NCBI RefSeq assembly: GCF_030813505.1
Contig: NZ_JAUSUE010000009.1
Reading direction: 5' to 3' (one strand)
DNA: 64,000 nt
Source of the DNA: Pectinatus haikarae
GTDB taxonomy: Bacteria; Bacillota; Negativicutes; Selenomonadales; Selenomonadaceae
Shown here: piece after piece, positions 6,884 through 16,087 of the stretch
Position numbering within the stretch: the stretch's first letter is position 1
Layout of the letters: every line of letters begins with the position of its first letter
The notes under the pieces: model-generated
Seen by the model: the letters and a program-made list of their open reading frames with translations, nothing else
Told to the model about the DNA's origin: nothing
Database searches by the model: none
Program-made: the position numbers and the translations under genes

Positions 6884-8266
6884 TTATTTCGTATATGCGG
6901 CATTACTCTGCCACGTGTATAAATTATTTTCCCTTATATCTTTTACATGATTCCACCGAGTCAGCAGACTATAAAGCGCATCTGCATCAGCAGCGACTTT
7001 CATTTCCTTCTTATATTCATCTTTTAATTTTTGCAGCGTCCAATCATCTAGGAAAATATCTTCTCCCTCTCTCAATGCTGATGCAGGTAAAATTACTCCA
7101 TCGCAGTCGCCTTCCTGCTTTTTTAAAGCCTTCAATATATCCTGTCCCGTTAAAAGACCTGTAACAGTAATATCTTTTCCAAAAAATTCATTTTCTACAG
7201 CCAGGATATGAACGTGGAGATTATCTATATTCATATTCTTCAAAAGAGGGCGAAAAACCTTTCCTGCCGATATGCCACAGACAACGGTTATATTTAATAA
7301 TCTTTCATATCCGTATTGATTTCCTTGATCTCTTTCCTGCTGTATCCGCCACTCATCTATAAAATTACGGCTCAAACCGATACCATTATCAAGCTGTGGA
7401 AAACCATCATAATAACAGCTTTCCGGAAAGGGATATTCTGCCGTCAAATAAAATTCATCACTGAGATAAACAAATGAATTATCTATTTTCTTTCTAAATA
7501 ATTCCTGCCATTTTTCAACTTGAGCAATAACAGCACTCATACCTTCTTTATCAAACATAGTAAGCTTATAACAGTGCTCTCTGTATTTTGTCAATCCCAC
7601 CGGAACAATAGCTATGCTGAGTGCATTAGGAATCCTTGTCCCGATATCTTTTATGGTCTTTTCAAGTTCAGCACCGTCATTGAGATCAGGACATAAAACA
7701 ATTTGCGTATGGTACTGCACGTCTATAGAATCAAGAATGTCCAGTTGATTTTCTATTTCACCTGCCCGTTTGCTATTCATCATGCGAGACCGTAATTTGG
7801 CATTAGTAGTGTGCACAGACAAATATAAAGGGGATAAATGCAGTCTGCGTATACGTTCAAAGTCACTCTTTCCCATATTTGTCATAGTGACAAAATTGCC
7901 ATACAGAAACGACATACGATAATCATCATCCTTAACAGATAAGCTTTCACGCATATTCGGAGCTATCTGATCAACGAAACAAAAGCAGCAGTTATTACCA
8001 CAATGATGAATACCGTCAAAAACGGCTGATTCAAACTCTACACCCAATTCTTCATCATATTCTTTTTCAAATTCGATCAATTCCTGCTGCCCGTCTTTAT
8101 GCTCGACTAAAAGAGATATATCTTCTTCCGCAAAAGCAAAGCTTAAATCTATAATATCAATAAGCTGTTGCCCATTTATTGATATTATCATATCCCCGAC
8201 ACCTAAACCAAGCTCTTCTGCCAAACTATCTTTGTTTATTTTTATTATTGTTCCACTATAAGACAT
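6884..8266 (-). CDS. PDZ/radical SAM/DUF512 protein
   Basis: 460 residues. Residues 1-70 form a PDZ-like domain ('SLAEELGLGVGDMIISINGQ'). A radical-SAM-like core follows with a Cx3Cx2C cluster in 'CGNNCCFC' near residue 95, and the C-terminal half is DUF512. This architecture is widespread in Clostridia, Negativicutes and cyanobacteria, usually beside der or ispH/rpsA genes as here. Its reaction is not established as far as I know; a role in tRNA or ribosome maturation is only suggested by context. The order rpsA - this gene - der - plsY supports co-expression, although two hairpins separate it from rpsA. Confidence 0.9.
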   Translation of the reverse strand: MSYSGTIIKINKDSLAEELGLGVGDMIISINGQQLIDIIDLSFAFAEEDISLLVEHKDGQQELIEFEKEYDEELGVEFESAVFDGIHHCGNNCCFCFVDQIAPNMRESLSVKDDDYRMSFLYGNFVTMTNMGKSDFERIRRLHLSPLYLSVHTTNAKLRSRMMNSKRAGEIENQLDILDSIDVQYHTQIVLCPDLNDGAELEKTIKDIGTRIPNALSIAIVPVGLTKYREHCYKLTMFDKEGMSAVIAQVEKWQELFRKKIDNSFVYLSDEFYLTAEYPFPESCYYDGFPQLDNGIGLSRNFIDEWRIQQERDQGNQYGYERLLNITVVCGISAGKVFRPLLKNMNIDNLHVHILAVENEFFGKDITVTGLLTGQDILKALKKQEGDCDGVILPASALREGEDIFLDDWTLQKLKDEYKKEMKVAADADALYSLLTRWNHVKDIRENNLYTWQSNAAYTK

Positions 8267-8321
8267 TTGTTACCCTTTCTAAAAACCTTTATACAGTCAA
8301 AATAGTTCTATAAGCAACTCA

Positions 8322-8354
8322 AAAAGGAGTAATGATAAACGCATTACTCCTTTT
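8322..8354 (-). terminator. Intrinsic terminator after rpsA
   Basis: A perfect 13-bp stem (8322-8334 and 8342-8354) has a 7-base loop. On the minus strand it is followed by TTTTT when the closing arm is included. It lies about 140 bases beyond the rpsA stop and 56 bases before the DUF512 start, so it would limit read-through into der/plsY. Confidence 0.6.
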
Positions 8355-8422
8355 CTCAATAAGTTCTTAAATTAAGACGGAACCTACTCCATCCAAGGTT
8401 TAGAAATTATTATGCATGGAAT

Positions 8423-8456
8423 GACCAGCTGTTTGTTTTTTAACAAACAGCTGGTC
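8423..8456. repeat. Perfect 15-bp hairpin downstream of rpsA
   Basis: Arms GACCAGCTGTTTGTT (8423-8437) and the exact reverse complement (8442-8456) enclose a TTTT loop. There is no T tract on either side, so it is more likely an RNA-stabilising stem at the 3' end of the rpsA message than a terminator. Confidence 0.5.
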
Positions 8457-8493
8457 AAATGTTTAAATGCTATTTCTACCGTATATTACAAAC

Positions 8494-9648
8494 TCATTCT
8501 TTTTCCACAGCATCAGCAACAGTAGAAGATTGTGCATTTTCAGCCTGCTGTTCCTGATACTGATCAAATTCTGCGGCATCAGTATCTTGCTTAACCCTTG
8601 TAATACTGAGCGCAATTTTTTTATTTTCTTTATCTATATGAATAATTTTAACTTTCACTTCATCACCGATTTTAACAACTTCATCAGCCTTGACTATATG
8701 TTTTTCTGAAAGTTCACGCATACGGATAAGCCCATCAATACCTTCTTCCAACTGCATAAAAGCACCAAAATCAGTCAATTTTACAACTTTTCCGACCACA
8801 TAGCTGCCAACAGTATATTTTTCCACTTTGGCAAACCATGGATCAGAAACAGTATCTTTTATACTGAGGGATATACGTTTCGTTTCAGGGTCAAAACTCT
8901 TGACTAATACCTCTACCTCATCCCCGGCACTGACAATATCGGATGGATGCTTTACATGATCCCATGACAGATCTGAAATATGTACAAGGCCGTCAATACC
9001 GCCTAAATCGACAAACGCACCATAATCAACGACTCTTTTAATACGTCCTTTTCGAACCTCTCCTTCCTGTAATGAAGCAAGAAGTTCTATTTGTTTCTCA
9101 GCACGTTCTTCTTCCAAAAGGATCCTGTGTGAAAAAATCAGGCGCTGTTTTTTACTGTCTATTTCTATAATACGAGTCTGCATTTGCTGTCCTACATAAC
9201 TTGCCAAATCACGAATAAAATGAAGTTCGATCTGAGACGCAGGTAAAAAACCTCTCAATCCAGAAAAAGCAACCAGCAAACCACCCTTTATCAGCTTGGT
9301 AATTTTTATTTCAACAGAAGCCTTATCTTCATAAAGTTTTCTAGCATCATTCCACGCTGCCATTTCATCCGCACGGCGCTTAGACAGCACCATTCCATTT
9401 TCTCCGCCGATATAAACAATATAAACATTGATTTCATCACCGACGCTGACTGCATCAGATGCGTTGTCAGGTGCAGGATAAGCCAATTCTTTATTAGGCA
9501 CTGGGATTTCCTGCTTATAGCCGACATCTACATATGCGGCATCACGGTCAACCATTATAACAGTTCCCTTTATTATTTCATTTTCGGCAAAATGCCTCAT
9601 CGACTCTTCTTCTAATAGACTTTGCATATCTTGTTCATGTTCTTGCAC
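8494..9648 (-). CDS. rpsA: 30S ribosomal protein S1 (four S1 repeats)
   Basis: 384 residues. Four S1 RNA-binding repeats follow one another at roughly 22-90, 105-170, 190-258 and 277-345. Examples are 'IKGTVIMVDRDAAYVDVGYK', 'RKGRIKRVVDYGAFVDLGG' and 'VVGKVVKLTDFGAFMQLE'; the last two carry the canonical 'DYGAFVDL/DFGAFMQL' core. The acidic tail is low in complexity. This is the shorter S1 typical of Firmicutes. The start is a GTG with a perfect AAGGAGG 10 bases upstream, and it lies inside the 3' end of ispH in another frame (37-base overlap). In many Clostridia and Negativicutes ispH and rpsA form one fused gene; here they are separate reading frames. Confidence 0.94.
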   Translation of the reverse strand: MQEHEQDMQSLLEEESMRHFAENEIIKGTVIMVDRDAAYVDVGYKQEIPVPNKELAYPAPDNASDAVSVGDEINVYIVYIGGENGMVLSKRRADEMAAWNDARKLYEDKASVEIKITKLIKGGLLVAFSGLRGFLPASQIELHFIRDLASYVGQQMQTRIIEIDSKKQRLIFSHRILLEEERAEKQIELLASLQEGEVRKGRIKRVVDYGAFVDLGGIDGLVHISDLSWDHVKHPSDIVSAGDEVEVLVKSFDPETKRISLSIKDTVSDPWFAKVEKYTVGSYVVGKVVKLTDFGAFMQLEEGIDGLIRMRELSEKHIVKADEVVKIGDEVKVKIIHIDKENKKIALSITRVKQDTDAAEFDQYQEQQAENAQSSTVADAVEKE

Positions 9649-10460
9649 TTTTTATATACCTCCTTGATGAGCCAGTCAGGGGTAGAAGCTCCCGCCGTCA
9701 CACCAATTTTTTCTATATTATGAAACCAATCATCGTCCAGCTCATCAGCTGTCTCAATATGATGTGTTGGACATCTCTGAGCACATAATTCAGCCAGCCG
9801 AGTGGTATTGGCACTGTTCCTGCCGCCTATGACAAGCATCAGTTCAACTTCTGAAGCCAATTTTTCAGCAGCTGCCTGACGCTGTTCAGTTGCATTGCAA
9901 ATTGTACACAGCACTTTTATTTCATTAGACTTATCAAGCAGTATATCTACCAATTGCTTGAATTTCGCACGAGAAAAAGTAGTTTGTGCTACTACTCCAA
10001 GTTTCTTTGCCGGCTGAATATCCTGAGCCTGAGCTGATGTTTCAACGGCAACGGCATTTTTCCCTGACCATTCAAAAATACTTTTGACCTCAGGATGAGT
10101 TCTTTCTCCTATGATGACAACAGAGTATCCCTCATCGACAAGTGTCTTTGCCGCCATTTGCGCTCTTTTCACATGCGGACAAGTTGCATCAACAATATTC
10201 AAACCTTTGGCTTCAGCTTTCTCATATACAGAAGGTCCGACACCATGCGACCTTATTATTATAGTTCCATGATCTATATCATCAAGCGAATCAATAGAAA
10301 CTATGCCTTCATCAGCAAGCTGTTTTACAATCTGCGGATTATGGATTATCGGGCCGAGTGTAGCTATATAACTATCTCTTCCAGACTGCATGCGGGCCAT
10401 TTTTATAGCCCGTTTTACACCATAGCAAAATCCCAGATACTCCGCTAATATTATGTCCAT
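9612..10460 (-). CDS. ispH: 4-hydroxy-3-methylbut-2-enyl diphosphate reductase IspH
   Basis: 282 residues. IspH is the last enzyme of the MEP isoprenoid pathway and makes IPP and DMAPP with a [4Fe-4S] cluster. The three cluster cysteines are visible: Cys12 in 'GFCYGVKRA', one in 'VDATCPHVKRAQ' and one in 'LCTICNATEQRQ'. The 'TQRQ'-like and 'SANTTRL' motifs for substrate phosphate are present, the latter as 'GGRNSANTTRLAEL'. I start at the ATG at 10458-10460, giving the usual 'MDIILAEYLGFCYGVK' N-terminus with GGTGA upstream; an ATG 15 bases earlier (10475) has no ribosome site. Its 3' end contains the rpsA start. Confidence 0.95.
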   Translation of the reverse strand: MDIILAEYLGFCYGVKRAIKMARMQSGRDSYIATLGPIIHNPQIVKQLADEGIVSIDSLDDIDHGTIIIRSHGVGPSVYEKAEAKGLNIVDATCPHVKRAQMAAKTLVDEGYSVVIIGERTHPEVKSIFEWSGKNAVAVETSAQAQDIQPAKKLGVVAQTTFSRAKFKQLVDILLDKSNEIKVLCTICNATEQRQAAAEKLASEVELMLVIGGRNSANTTRLAELCAQRCPTHHIETADELDDDWFHNIEKIGVTAGASTPDWLIKEVYKKCKNMNKICKVY

Positions 10461-10511
10461 ATGATCACCATTCATAATTACTATCTTTTATAGTATAACA
10501 TAAATATAACC

Positions 10512-11123
10512 TTATGTCTTGTAAGAATTTATCAAGTTCTGAATTTGTTGCATAATCTCCGCTGTGAACCGCTGTAATTCTACCTTATCTATTTTATCAC
10601 TTTTATAATAAACAGGTTTACCATAGATGACCTTGATTGCAGGAAAAAAACTTCCCGCTTTAAAAATACGATTTGTATTTATCACAGCTGTTGGAATAAC
10701 CGGTACTTTGGCTTTGGCGGCAATAAGGGCAGCTCCATTAGCAGCTTTTTGAAGTTCCCCTGTTTTACTTCTGTGTCCTTCAGGAAACAACCCCATGCAC
10801 TCTCCCCTCTGAAGTTTGCCGACAGCCATGCGTACAGCCTGCCGGTCACCGATACCGCGGCGCACCGGAAAAGAATGTAAAGTATAAAGTGCCCGTCCCA
10901 GGATTGGAACATCAAATAATTCCTGTTTCGCCATATAGGCAATCGGTCTGTCCACAAAGCAGCTGATCAGCATGGGGTCCCAATTACTGAGATGATTTGC
11001 AGCTACTACGACGCCTCCCTCAAGCGGAATATTTTCCGTAGTATAAGCTTTTGCAGAAAAAAGCACCGTATATAAGAGATGAAAAAACCAACGCAAAAAT
11101 CTATATCCTAAACTCAATAGCAA
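10512..11123 (-). CDS. plsC: 1-acyl-sn-glycerol-3-phosphate acyltransferase PlsC
   Basis: 203 residues. PlsC acylates lysophosphatidic acid to phosphatidic acid at the membrane, the step after PlsY. Motif I 'NHLSNWDP' (HX4D), motif III 'FPEGHRS' and the later 'VIPTAVINT' are all present, with a hydrophobic N-terminal segment. The start is TTG behind GGAGTGAA. It lies 10 bases downstream of cmk, the same cmk-plsC arrangement seen across Firmicutes, and is followed by ispH. Confidence 0.94.
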   Translation of the reverse strand: MLLSLGYRFLRWFFHLLYTVLFSAKAYTTENIPLEGGVVVAANHLSNWDPMLISCFVDRPIAYMAKQELFDVPILGRALYTLHSFPVRRGIGDRQAVRMAVGKLQRGECMGLFPEGHRSKTGELQKAANGAALIAAKAKVPVIPTAVINTNRIFKAGSFFPAIKVIYGKPVYYKSDKIDKVELQRFTAEIMQQIQNLINSYKT

Positions 11124-11133
11124 TTCACTCCAA

Positions 11134-11799
11134 TTATTTTGATGCCAAAGACAATATTACATCAGTCACTTGTCTGACCGACATAGACGTAGTGTCAAGC
11201 AAAATGGCATCACTTGTTTTGATCAGAGGCGATATAGTCCTTTCCATATCTGCCTTATCCCTGTTCTCTATGTCTTCTTTCAGTTTTAGAAGATCCACTT
11301 CATATCCTTTTTTCATCATTTGCTCAAAGCGCCGTTTAGCTCTTTCTTCTACCGACGCGGTTAAAAATATTTTCACATCTGCATTTGGCAGGACATTACT
11401 GCCAATATCCCTGCCATCCATAACAACCGCACCGTTTTCTGCCATTTTTCTCTGCAAAAACACCATTTTTTCACGTACAGGGGCAAGTTTTGCCACTTGT
11501 GAAACTACCTTGCTTACCTCAGGGGTACGCAAATGATCAGAAACATCTTCTCCATCAACATATACTTTTGTCGTTTTATCTGCATACTGCAGCCGTACAT
11601 CCATATTCTTTACCGTCTTTATTATAAAATCATCTGTCAAAAAAACCGTATCATTCTCTCGTAATGCTTTCCAAGCGACAGCTCTGTACATTGCCCCTGT
11701 ATCTATATAGATGTACTCTAATCCGGCAGCAACAAGCTGTGCTACCGTGCTTTTTCCTGCACCTGCCGGTCCGTCTATGGCAATCACTTTATTTTTCAT
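11134..11799 (-). CDS. cmk: (d)CMP kinase
   Basis: 221 residues. Cytidylate kinase phosphorylates CMP and dCMP with ATP. The P-loop 'GPAGAGKST' is at 10-18, followed by 'YIDTGAMYRAVAW' and the CMP-binding 'MDGRDIGSNVLPNADVKIFL', then the lid 'ERAKRRFEQM'. I start at the ATG at 11797-11799, which gives the family N-terminus 'KNKVIAIDGPAGAGKST' and lies beyond the aroA stop. A start 26 codons upstream would overlap aroA and add a non-homologous tail. Part of the aroA-cmk-plsC-ispH-rpsA run. Confidence 0.95.
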   Translation of the reverse strand: MKNKVIAIDGPAGAGKSTVAQLVAAGLEYIYIDTGAMYRAVAWKALRENDTVFLTDDFIIKTVKNMDVRLQYADKTTKVYVDGEDVSDHLRTPEVSKVVSQVAKLAPVREKMVFLQRKMAENGAVVMDGRDIGSNVLPNADVKIFLTASVEERAKRRFEQMMKKGYEVDLLKLKEDIENRDKADMERTISPLIKTSDAILLDTTSMSVRQVTDVILSLASK

Positions 11800-11821
11800 A
11801 TAACAATGCTCACCCTGCAAA

Positions 11822-13120
11822 TTATTTTTCCAACATTTCAAGTGTAGAATAAAACTCTGGATAAGAAATCTCCACACAGTCTGCGTTATCTATAAAGACC
11901 CCGCTTCCTGCAGCACCTGCTACTGCCAATGACATCGCAATACGGTGATCATTGCAGGAATCACACTTTGCGATACGAAAACCAGAGCCGCCTTTTATGA
12001 TAAGCCCGTCTTCTTTTTCTGTCAAAGCATCTGTTAATCTGCCAAATTCATGACAAATTGCCTTTATGCGGTCACTTTCCTTTACGCGTAATTCCTGTGC
12101 CCCACTGATTACAGTAACTCCCTCAGCCGCCACTGCGGCAGCCGCTATAACAGGAATTTCATCAATGAGCCTCGGGATAATGTCTGCCTTTATTTCCGTT
12201 CCATGCAATTTGGCATAGCGAACATGCAAATCGGCCACAGGTTCACCACTGACATCATGCTCATTGCTAATTTCTATATCTGCTCCCATATTGCGCAGCA
12301 CATCAATTATACCTGTCCGTGTCTCATTTATGCCAACATTTTTGATAAGAACATCACTGCCCTTGATAATACTTGCCGCAACAATAAAATATGCGGCAGA
12401 GCTGACATCCCCCGGCACATTGATACATTCTGGTGCATTTAGCTTTTTTGCCGGCCTTATTTTTATATGATTCACCGATTTATCTAAATCGGCACCAAAT
12501 GCCCTGAGCATTCGCTCTGTGTGATCTCTCGAAGGATACGGTTCTATCACCTCTGTAGGTCTGTCTGCATACAGTCCTGCTAGTAAAACAGCGGACTTTA
12601 CCTGTGCACTGGCCATAGGCATATCATAGGTTATGCCATGCAGCAGATCCTGCTGCGGAACAACTGTTATAGGCAGCAGAGAATTATTCTTCCTGCCCAC
12701 TATCCTGGCACCCATGCTGCTCAAAGGATTAATGACTCTTCCCATAGGGCGGCGGCTTAAAGATGCATCACCCGTAAAAGTAGTCAAAAATTTCTGTCCC
12801 GCCAGAATCCCCAGCATCAATCGCAATGTAGTTCCAGAATTTCCGGCATCAATTATGCCTTCCGCTTCCTTCAAACCATGCAATCCATTGCCGCAGACGA
12901 CCAGATGATCTCCTCTGTCTTCCACCTTTACACCCAATGCCTGCATACATTTTACAGTACTCAGACAATCCTGTGCGCGTAAAAAATTAGTGATCTTCAC
13001 AGGCGTATCACACAATCCAGAAAACATTACACTGCGATGTGACACCGACTTATCACCCGGAACAGTAATTTGTCCGCGTAATCCGGTTGAACCTGCAGCT
13101 TGTATCTCTTTAGTTGCCAT
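11822..13120 (-). CDS. aroA: 3-phosphoshikimate 1-carboxyvinyltransferase (EPSP synthase)
   Basis: 432 residues, typical length. The enzyme joins shikimate-3-phosphate and PEP in aromatic amino acid synthesis. Landmarks are the N-terminal 'GDKSVSHRSVMFSG' with the substrate-binding lysine and serine, 'DAGNSGTTLRLMLG' around residue 90, 'LSRRPMGRVINPL', 'PGDVSSAAYF', 'IDEIPVIAAAA' with the catalytic Asp, and 'NDHRIAMSLA' near the end. GAAGGGTT precedes the ATG. It is the first gene of the aroA-cmk-plsC run; the 188 bases before it hold no gene and may contain its promoter. Confidence 0.96.
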   Translation of the reverse strand: MATKEIQAAGSTGLRGQITVPGDKSVSHRSVMFSGLCDTPVKITNFLRAQDCLSTVKCMQALGVKVEDRGDHLVVCGNGLHGLKEAEGIIDAGNSGTTLRLMLGILAGQKFLTTFTGDASLSRRPMGRVINPLSSMGARIVGRKNNSLLPITVVPQQDLLHGITYDMPMASAQVKSAVLLAGLYADRPTEVIEPYPSRDHTERMLRAFGADLDKSVNHIKIRPAKKLNAPECINVPGDVSSAAYFIVAASIIKGSDVLIKNVGINETRTGIIDVLRNMGADIEISNEHDVSGEPVADLHVRYAKLHGTEIKADIIPRLIDEIPVIAAAAVAAEGVTVISGAQELRVKESDRIKAICHEFGRLTDALTEKEDGLIIKGGSGFRIAKCDSCNDHRIAMSLAVAGAAGSGVFIDNADCVEISYPEFYSTLEMLEK

Positions 13121-13308
13121 TACACATAACCCTTCAATAATAACTGTATTTTATATTACTAATCTGTCTGGCTTCTTGATTTTTCCTGCAAATAAGATAA
13201 CTATGAAACAAACAAAATACATGACAAATAATAGCTCTTAACTTATTGTGCATAAAAGATAAATAATACTTCTATAATTAAAACAATTTTTCCTGCCAAC
13301 ATCTGTAT

Positions 13309-14544
13309 TTACTGTTTTCCTGCCATAATACCTGCCGTATATCCCATGGAAAAAGCTGCCTGAAGATTAAAACCACCTGTATATCCATCTATATCTGTTA
13401 CTTCTCCTGCGAAAAACAACCCCTCAAGCAGTTTTGACTGCATTGTTTTAGGATCTATTTCCTTTACGTTCACACCTCCGCAAGTAACTATAGCCTCCGG
13501 CAAAGGACGAGCTTTTTCAATGTCGAATGGTAGTTTTTGCAAAGTTTCTGTCAAATGGATTCTCTCTTTTTTAGTAATTTCATCCACAGATTTATCGCCA
13601 TCTATATAAGCCAGATCAAGGACTATCGGTATAAGCCTATGTGGCAAAAGATCAATCATAGCATTTTTCACCTGCTTGCGTGTATACTTTTTAAAATCTC
13701 TTTGTATACGTGCGTTCAGTTGCTCCGGTGTGAGTGCAGGTTTTAAATTAACAGCCAGATATACTTTCTTTTTCTCCGCTAAGGAAAGGACAATCTGCCT
13801 GCTAAGTGATAAAACAATCGGTCCCGTCACACCAAAATGTGTGAACATCATTTCCCCGAACATTTCAGCTGATTTTTTTTCATCAGTAAAAACACTAACG
13901 CGCACATTACGCAGCGATAATCCCTGAAGGCTTTTAACCCATTCGTCATCACTCACCAAAGGAACCAATGCAGGCTGCAAAGAGATAATATTATGTCCAG
14001 CCTCCCGTGCCAATTTTGCACCTGAACCATCCGATCCTGTGACTGGATAACTGGCTCCGCCAGCTGCCAAAACAACAGCATCAGCTTCGATTACATCATC
14101 TTTTATCTTAACACCCTTTATTTTTCCATCGTGGCTGATTATTTTTTCAACATCTGTATTAAATCTCATTTCAACCTGACAATCATACATTTTATCAGTC
14201 AAAGCTTTTACAACATCCGCAGCCTTATCACTTTGCGGAAAAACTCTGCCACCTCGTTCCACTTTTGTAGGCACGCCAATCTGTTGAAAAAAATCTATCA
14301 CATCTTCATTAAAAAAATTTTTAAAAGCACTATACAAAAACTTTCCATTTCCAGGAATGTTTTTCATAAACCCAGACAGATCCGCTGTGTTAGTAATATT
14401 GCAGCGACCTTTTCCCGTTATCATCAGCTTCCTGCCTGGTCTATCTTTCTTTTCCAGCAAAATAACTTTATTATCCGCTGCTGATGCCTGCACCGCAGCC
14501 ATCATTCCTGCCGGACCAGCTCCTATAATTACTATATTTTTCAT
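13309..14544 (-). CDS. HI0933/YhiN family FAD-dependent oxidoreductase
   Basis: 411 residues. The N-terminal dinucleotide-binding motif 'IIGAGPAGMMAAVQASA' (5-21) is followed by the family signature 'LLEKKDRPGRKLMITGKGRC' and 'NITN'. The C-terminus has 'GLFFAGEVTDIDGYTGGFNL' and 'QAAFSMGYTAG', the second FAD-contact region. This family is usually annotated as aminoacetone oxidase or BaiN-like flavoprotein; the true substrate is uncertain. It overlaps the end of rluB by 4 bases, so the two are translationally coupled. Confidence 0.92.
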   Translation of the reverse strand: MKNIVIIGAGPAGMMAAVQASAADNKVILLEKKDRPGRKLMITGKGRCNITNTADLSGFMKNIPGNGKFLYSAFKNFFNEDVIDFFQQIGVPTKVERGGRVFPQSDKAADVVKALTDKMYDCQVEMRFNTDVEKIISHDGKIKGVKIKDDVIEADAVVLAAGGASYPVTGSDGSGAKLAREAGHNIISLQPALVPLVSDDEWVKSLQGLSLRNVRVSVFTDEKKSAEMFGEMMFTHFGVTGPIVLSLSRQIVLSLAEKKKVYLAVNLKPALTPEQLNARIQRDFKKYTRKQVKNAMIDLLPHRLIPIVLDLAYIDGDKSVDEITKKERIHLTETLQKLPFDIEKARPLPEAIVTCGGVNVKEIDPKTMQSKLLEGLFFAGEVTDIDGYTGGFNLQAAFSMGYTAGIMAGKQ

Positions 14545-15275
14545 AAATTATTTTCAGTGATTACAGTAATCAACTGAGTAAGTTCCTCCTCCGTCAGTCT
14601 GCGATATTTTCCTCTTTTAAGACCCTTCATATCAAGCCCTGCAAACTGTTTTCGTTTCAATGTCAAAACATCATTTCCTGTCGCTTCAAACATGCGGCGT
14701 ACCTGGCGATTACGTCCTTCGTGAATTTTAAGCTGAATTCTGCTGCGATTTGTACTATCATCGTATTTTATGATCTTTACATCGGCGGGTGCCGTCACTC
14801 CATCTTTCAACATTATACCATGTCTGAGCCTGCCAAGATTTTCACTGCTTAATCTTCCCGCAATAGTTGCTGAATATACTTTTTCAACCTTAAATTTAGG
14901 ATGAAGCAATTTTTGCATCAGATCACCATCATTTGTCAGAAGAATCAAGCCTTCCGTATTATTATCAAGCCTGCCTACAGGAAAAATCCTCTGTGGAATA
15001 TCAGCCACTAACTGCATTATTGTCTTCCTGCCATGTTCATCTTTTACAGTAGAAATAAAACCTTTTGGCTTATACAGAATAATATACACTTTTTCTTCTG
15101 CTTTTTTTATTATGTTCCCATCAAATCTTACCACATCTTTTATGGCGTCTACAGTAATGCCCTGTTGTCTGACTATTTTTCCGTTGACACTTATGCGACC
15201 GCTGTCAATCAAGCTTTCTGCATAGCGACGCGAAGCAACACCGCAGCCGGCAATAAATTTTTGCAATCGTTCCAA
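14541..15275 (-). CDS. rluB: 23S rRNA pseudouridine synthase RluB (RsuA family)
   Basis: 244 residues: an N-terminal S4 domain ('RLQKFIAGCGVASRRYAESL') and an RsuA/RluB catalytic domain. The catalytic Asp is in 'FPVGRLDNNTEGLILLTNDG', and 'KVYSATIAGRL' and 'HEGRNRQVRRM' are the other family motifs. RluB-type enzymes modify a uridine in helix 89 of 23S rRNA; the choice between RluB and a close paralogue is inferred from length and motifs. The start is TTG behind GGGAG, 7-8 bases away. Followed by the flavoprotein gene with a 4-base overlap. Confidence 0.92.
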   Translation of the reverse strand: MERLQKFIAGCGVASRRYAESLIDSGRISVNGKIVRQQGITVDAIKDVVRFDGNIIKKAEEKVYIILYKPKGFISTVKDEHGRKTIMQLVADIPQRIFPVGRLDNNTEGLILLTNDGDLMQKLLHPKFKVEKVYSATIAGRLSSENLGRLRHGIMLKDGVTAPADVKIIKYDDSTNRSRIQLKIHEGRNRQVRRMFEATGNDVLTLKRKQFAGLDMKGLKRGKYRRLTEEELTQLITVITENNL

Positions 15276-15423
15276 AATATTACTCCCAATACTAAATTAT
15301 TATTTTACATTTTTATATAAATCCTTAAGTTTCTCATTAAAAATTTGGGTTCATATAGTAATACATCATTCTATCCTATAAGCACACTGCATGGCAAGCA
15401 AATCATTAAAAAAACTAATTATT

Positions 15424-15464
15424 AACAAAAAATAAAAGGCTGATACATTGATCTGCATCAACCT
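15424..15464 (-). terminator. Intrinsic terminator of the fla/che operon
   Basis: On the minus strand an 11-bp stem (arms 15454-15464 and 15437-15447, all paired if two G-U pairs are allowed) closes a 6-base loop and is followed by TTTTATTTTTTG. It starts only 8 bases after the stop of the SwrB-like gene, so it marks the end of the giant operon. Confidence 0.8.
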
Positions 15465-15471
15465 GGCTAAT

Positions 15472-16068
15472 CTATTTCACTTTTTCTTTTTCATAAATTT
15501 GCACAATCATATCTACTGCTCCTCTGCCGATTGACAACATACGGCTTATCTCCTCCGCAGACATGCCTTTATCAAGCAAAACATGCACTTTTTTCACCTT
15601 TTCTGACATAACATGTTTACTTTCCGTCTGCCTATATACTTTTTTATCAACTGCAATTGATTGACTGTCTTCATTGGAAAAAACGTCTATTCGTCCTCCA
15701 TATCTGCTTTCTGAAACAGAATTCAATAGATCATCAAAATCTGCTGCATTTGATGCATTCTCTGTGGTTGCCATTCGCAAAGAAGTTTTATTTTCTTCCT
15801 CCGCAAAAATTGCACAATAACGCCTTAATTCTTCAGTCTTTTTATCAGCAGTATCTATCATTTTCTCCAGACGATCCAGCTGCTCATTTATTTGTTTGGA
15901 AATTCTGTTTCCTGTGTTCTCCAACTCTTTTTTCAGTTGCTGCGCAGCCTGGGCAATACCTTCTTCTGTATCATCAGCAATATCTTTTTTATTATTGCCG
16001 CTATGCTTAAGCAATAATATAAGCAAAACGCCTACAATGATTATTACTCCTAATATTTCAGTAAACAT
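15472..16068 (-). CDS. SwrB-like membrane protein with coiled coil and C-terminal DUF6115-type helix-turn-helix
   Basis: 198 residues. An N-terminal membrane anchor ('ILGVIIIVGVLLILLL', about 5-20) is followed by a charged coiled coil (about 35-85), a variable linker and a C-terminal helical hairpin 'DKGMSAEEISRMLSIGRGAV' near 165-184. The same plan, in the same place at the tail of the fla/che operon after sigD, is found in SwrB (YlxL) of Bacillus subtilis. SwrB promotes type III export activation and flagellar assembly. Sequence similarity is in layout rather than strong identity, so the name is withheld. GGGAGT precedes the ATG. It is the last gene before the operon terminator. Confidence 0.7.
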   Translation of the reverse strand: MFTEILGVIIIVGVLLILLLKHSGNNKKDIADDTEEGIAQAAQQLKKELENTGNRISKQINEQLDRLEKMIDTADKKTEELRRYCAIFAEEENKTSLRMATTENASNAADFDDLLNSVSESRYGGRIDVFSNEDSQSIAVDKKVYRQTESKHVMSEKVKKVHVLLDKGMSAEEISRMLSIGRGAVDMIVQIYEKEKVK

Positions 16069-16087
16069 TTCGCACTCCCAAATATAC

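Noticed and set aside
11800..11877. 26-codon N-terminal extension of cmk
   Set aside because: It overlaps aroA and is not part of the family; the internal ATG gives the standard N-terminus.
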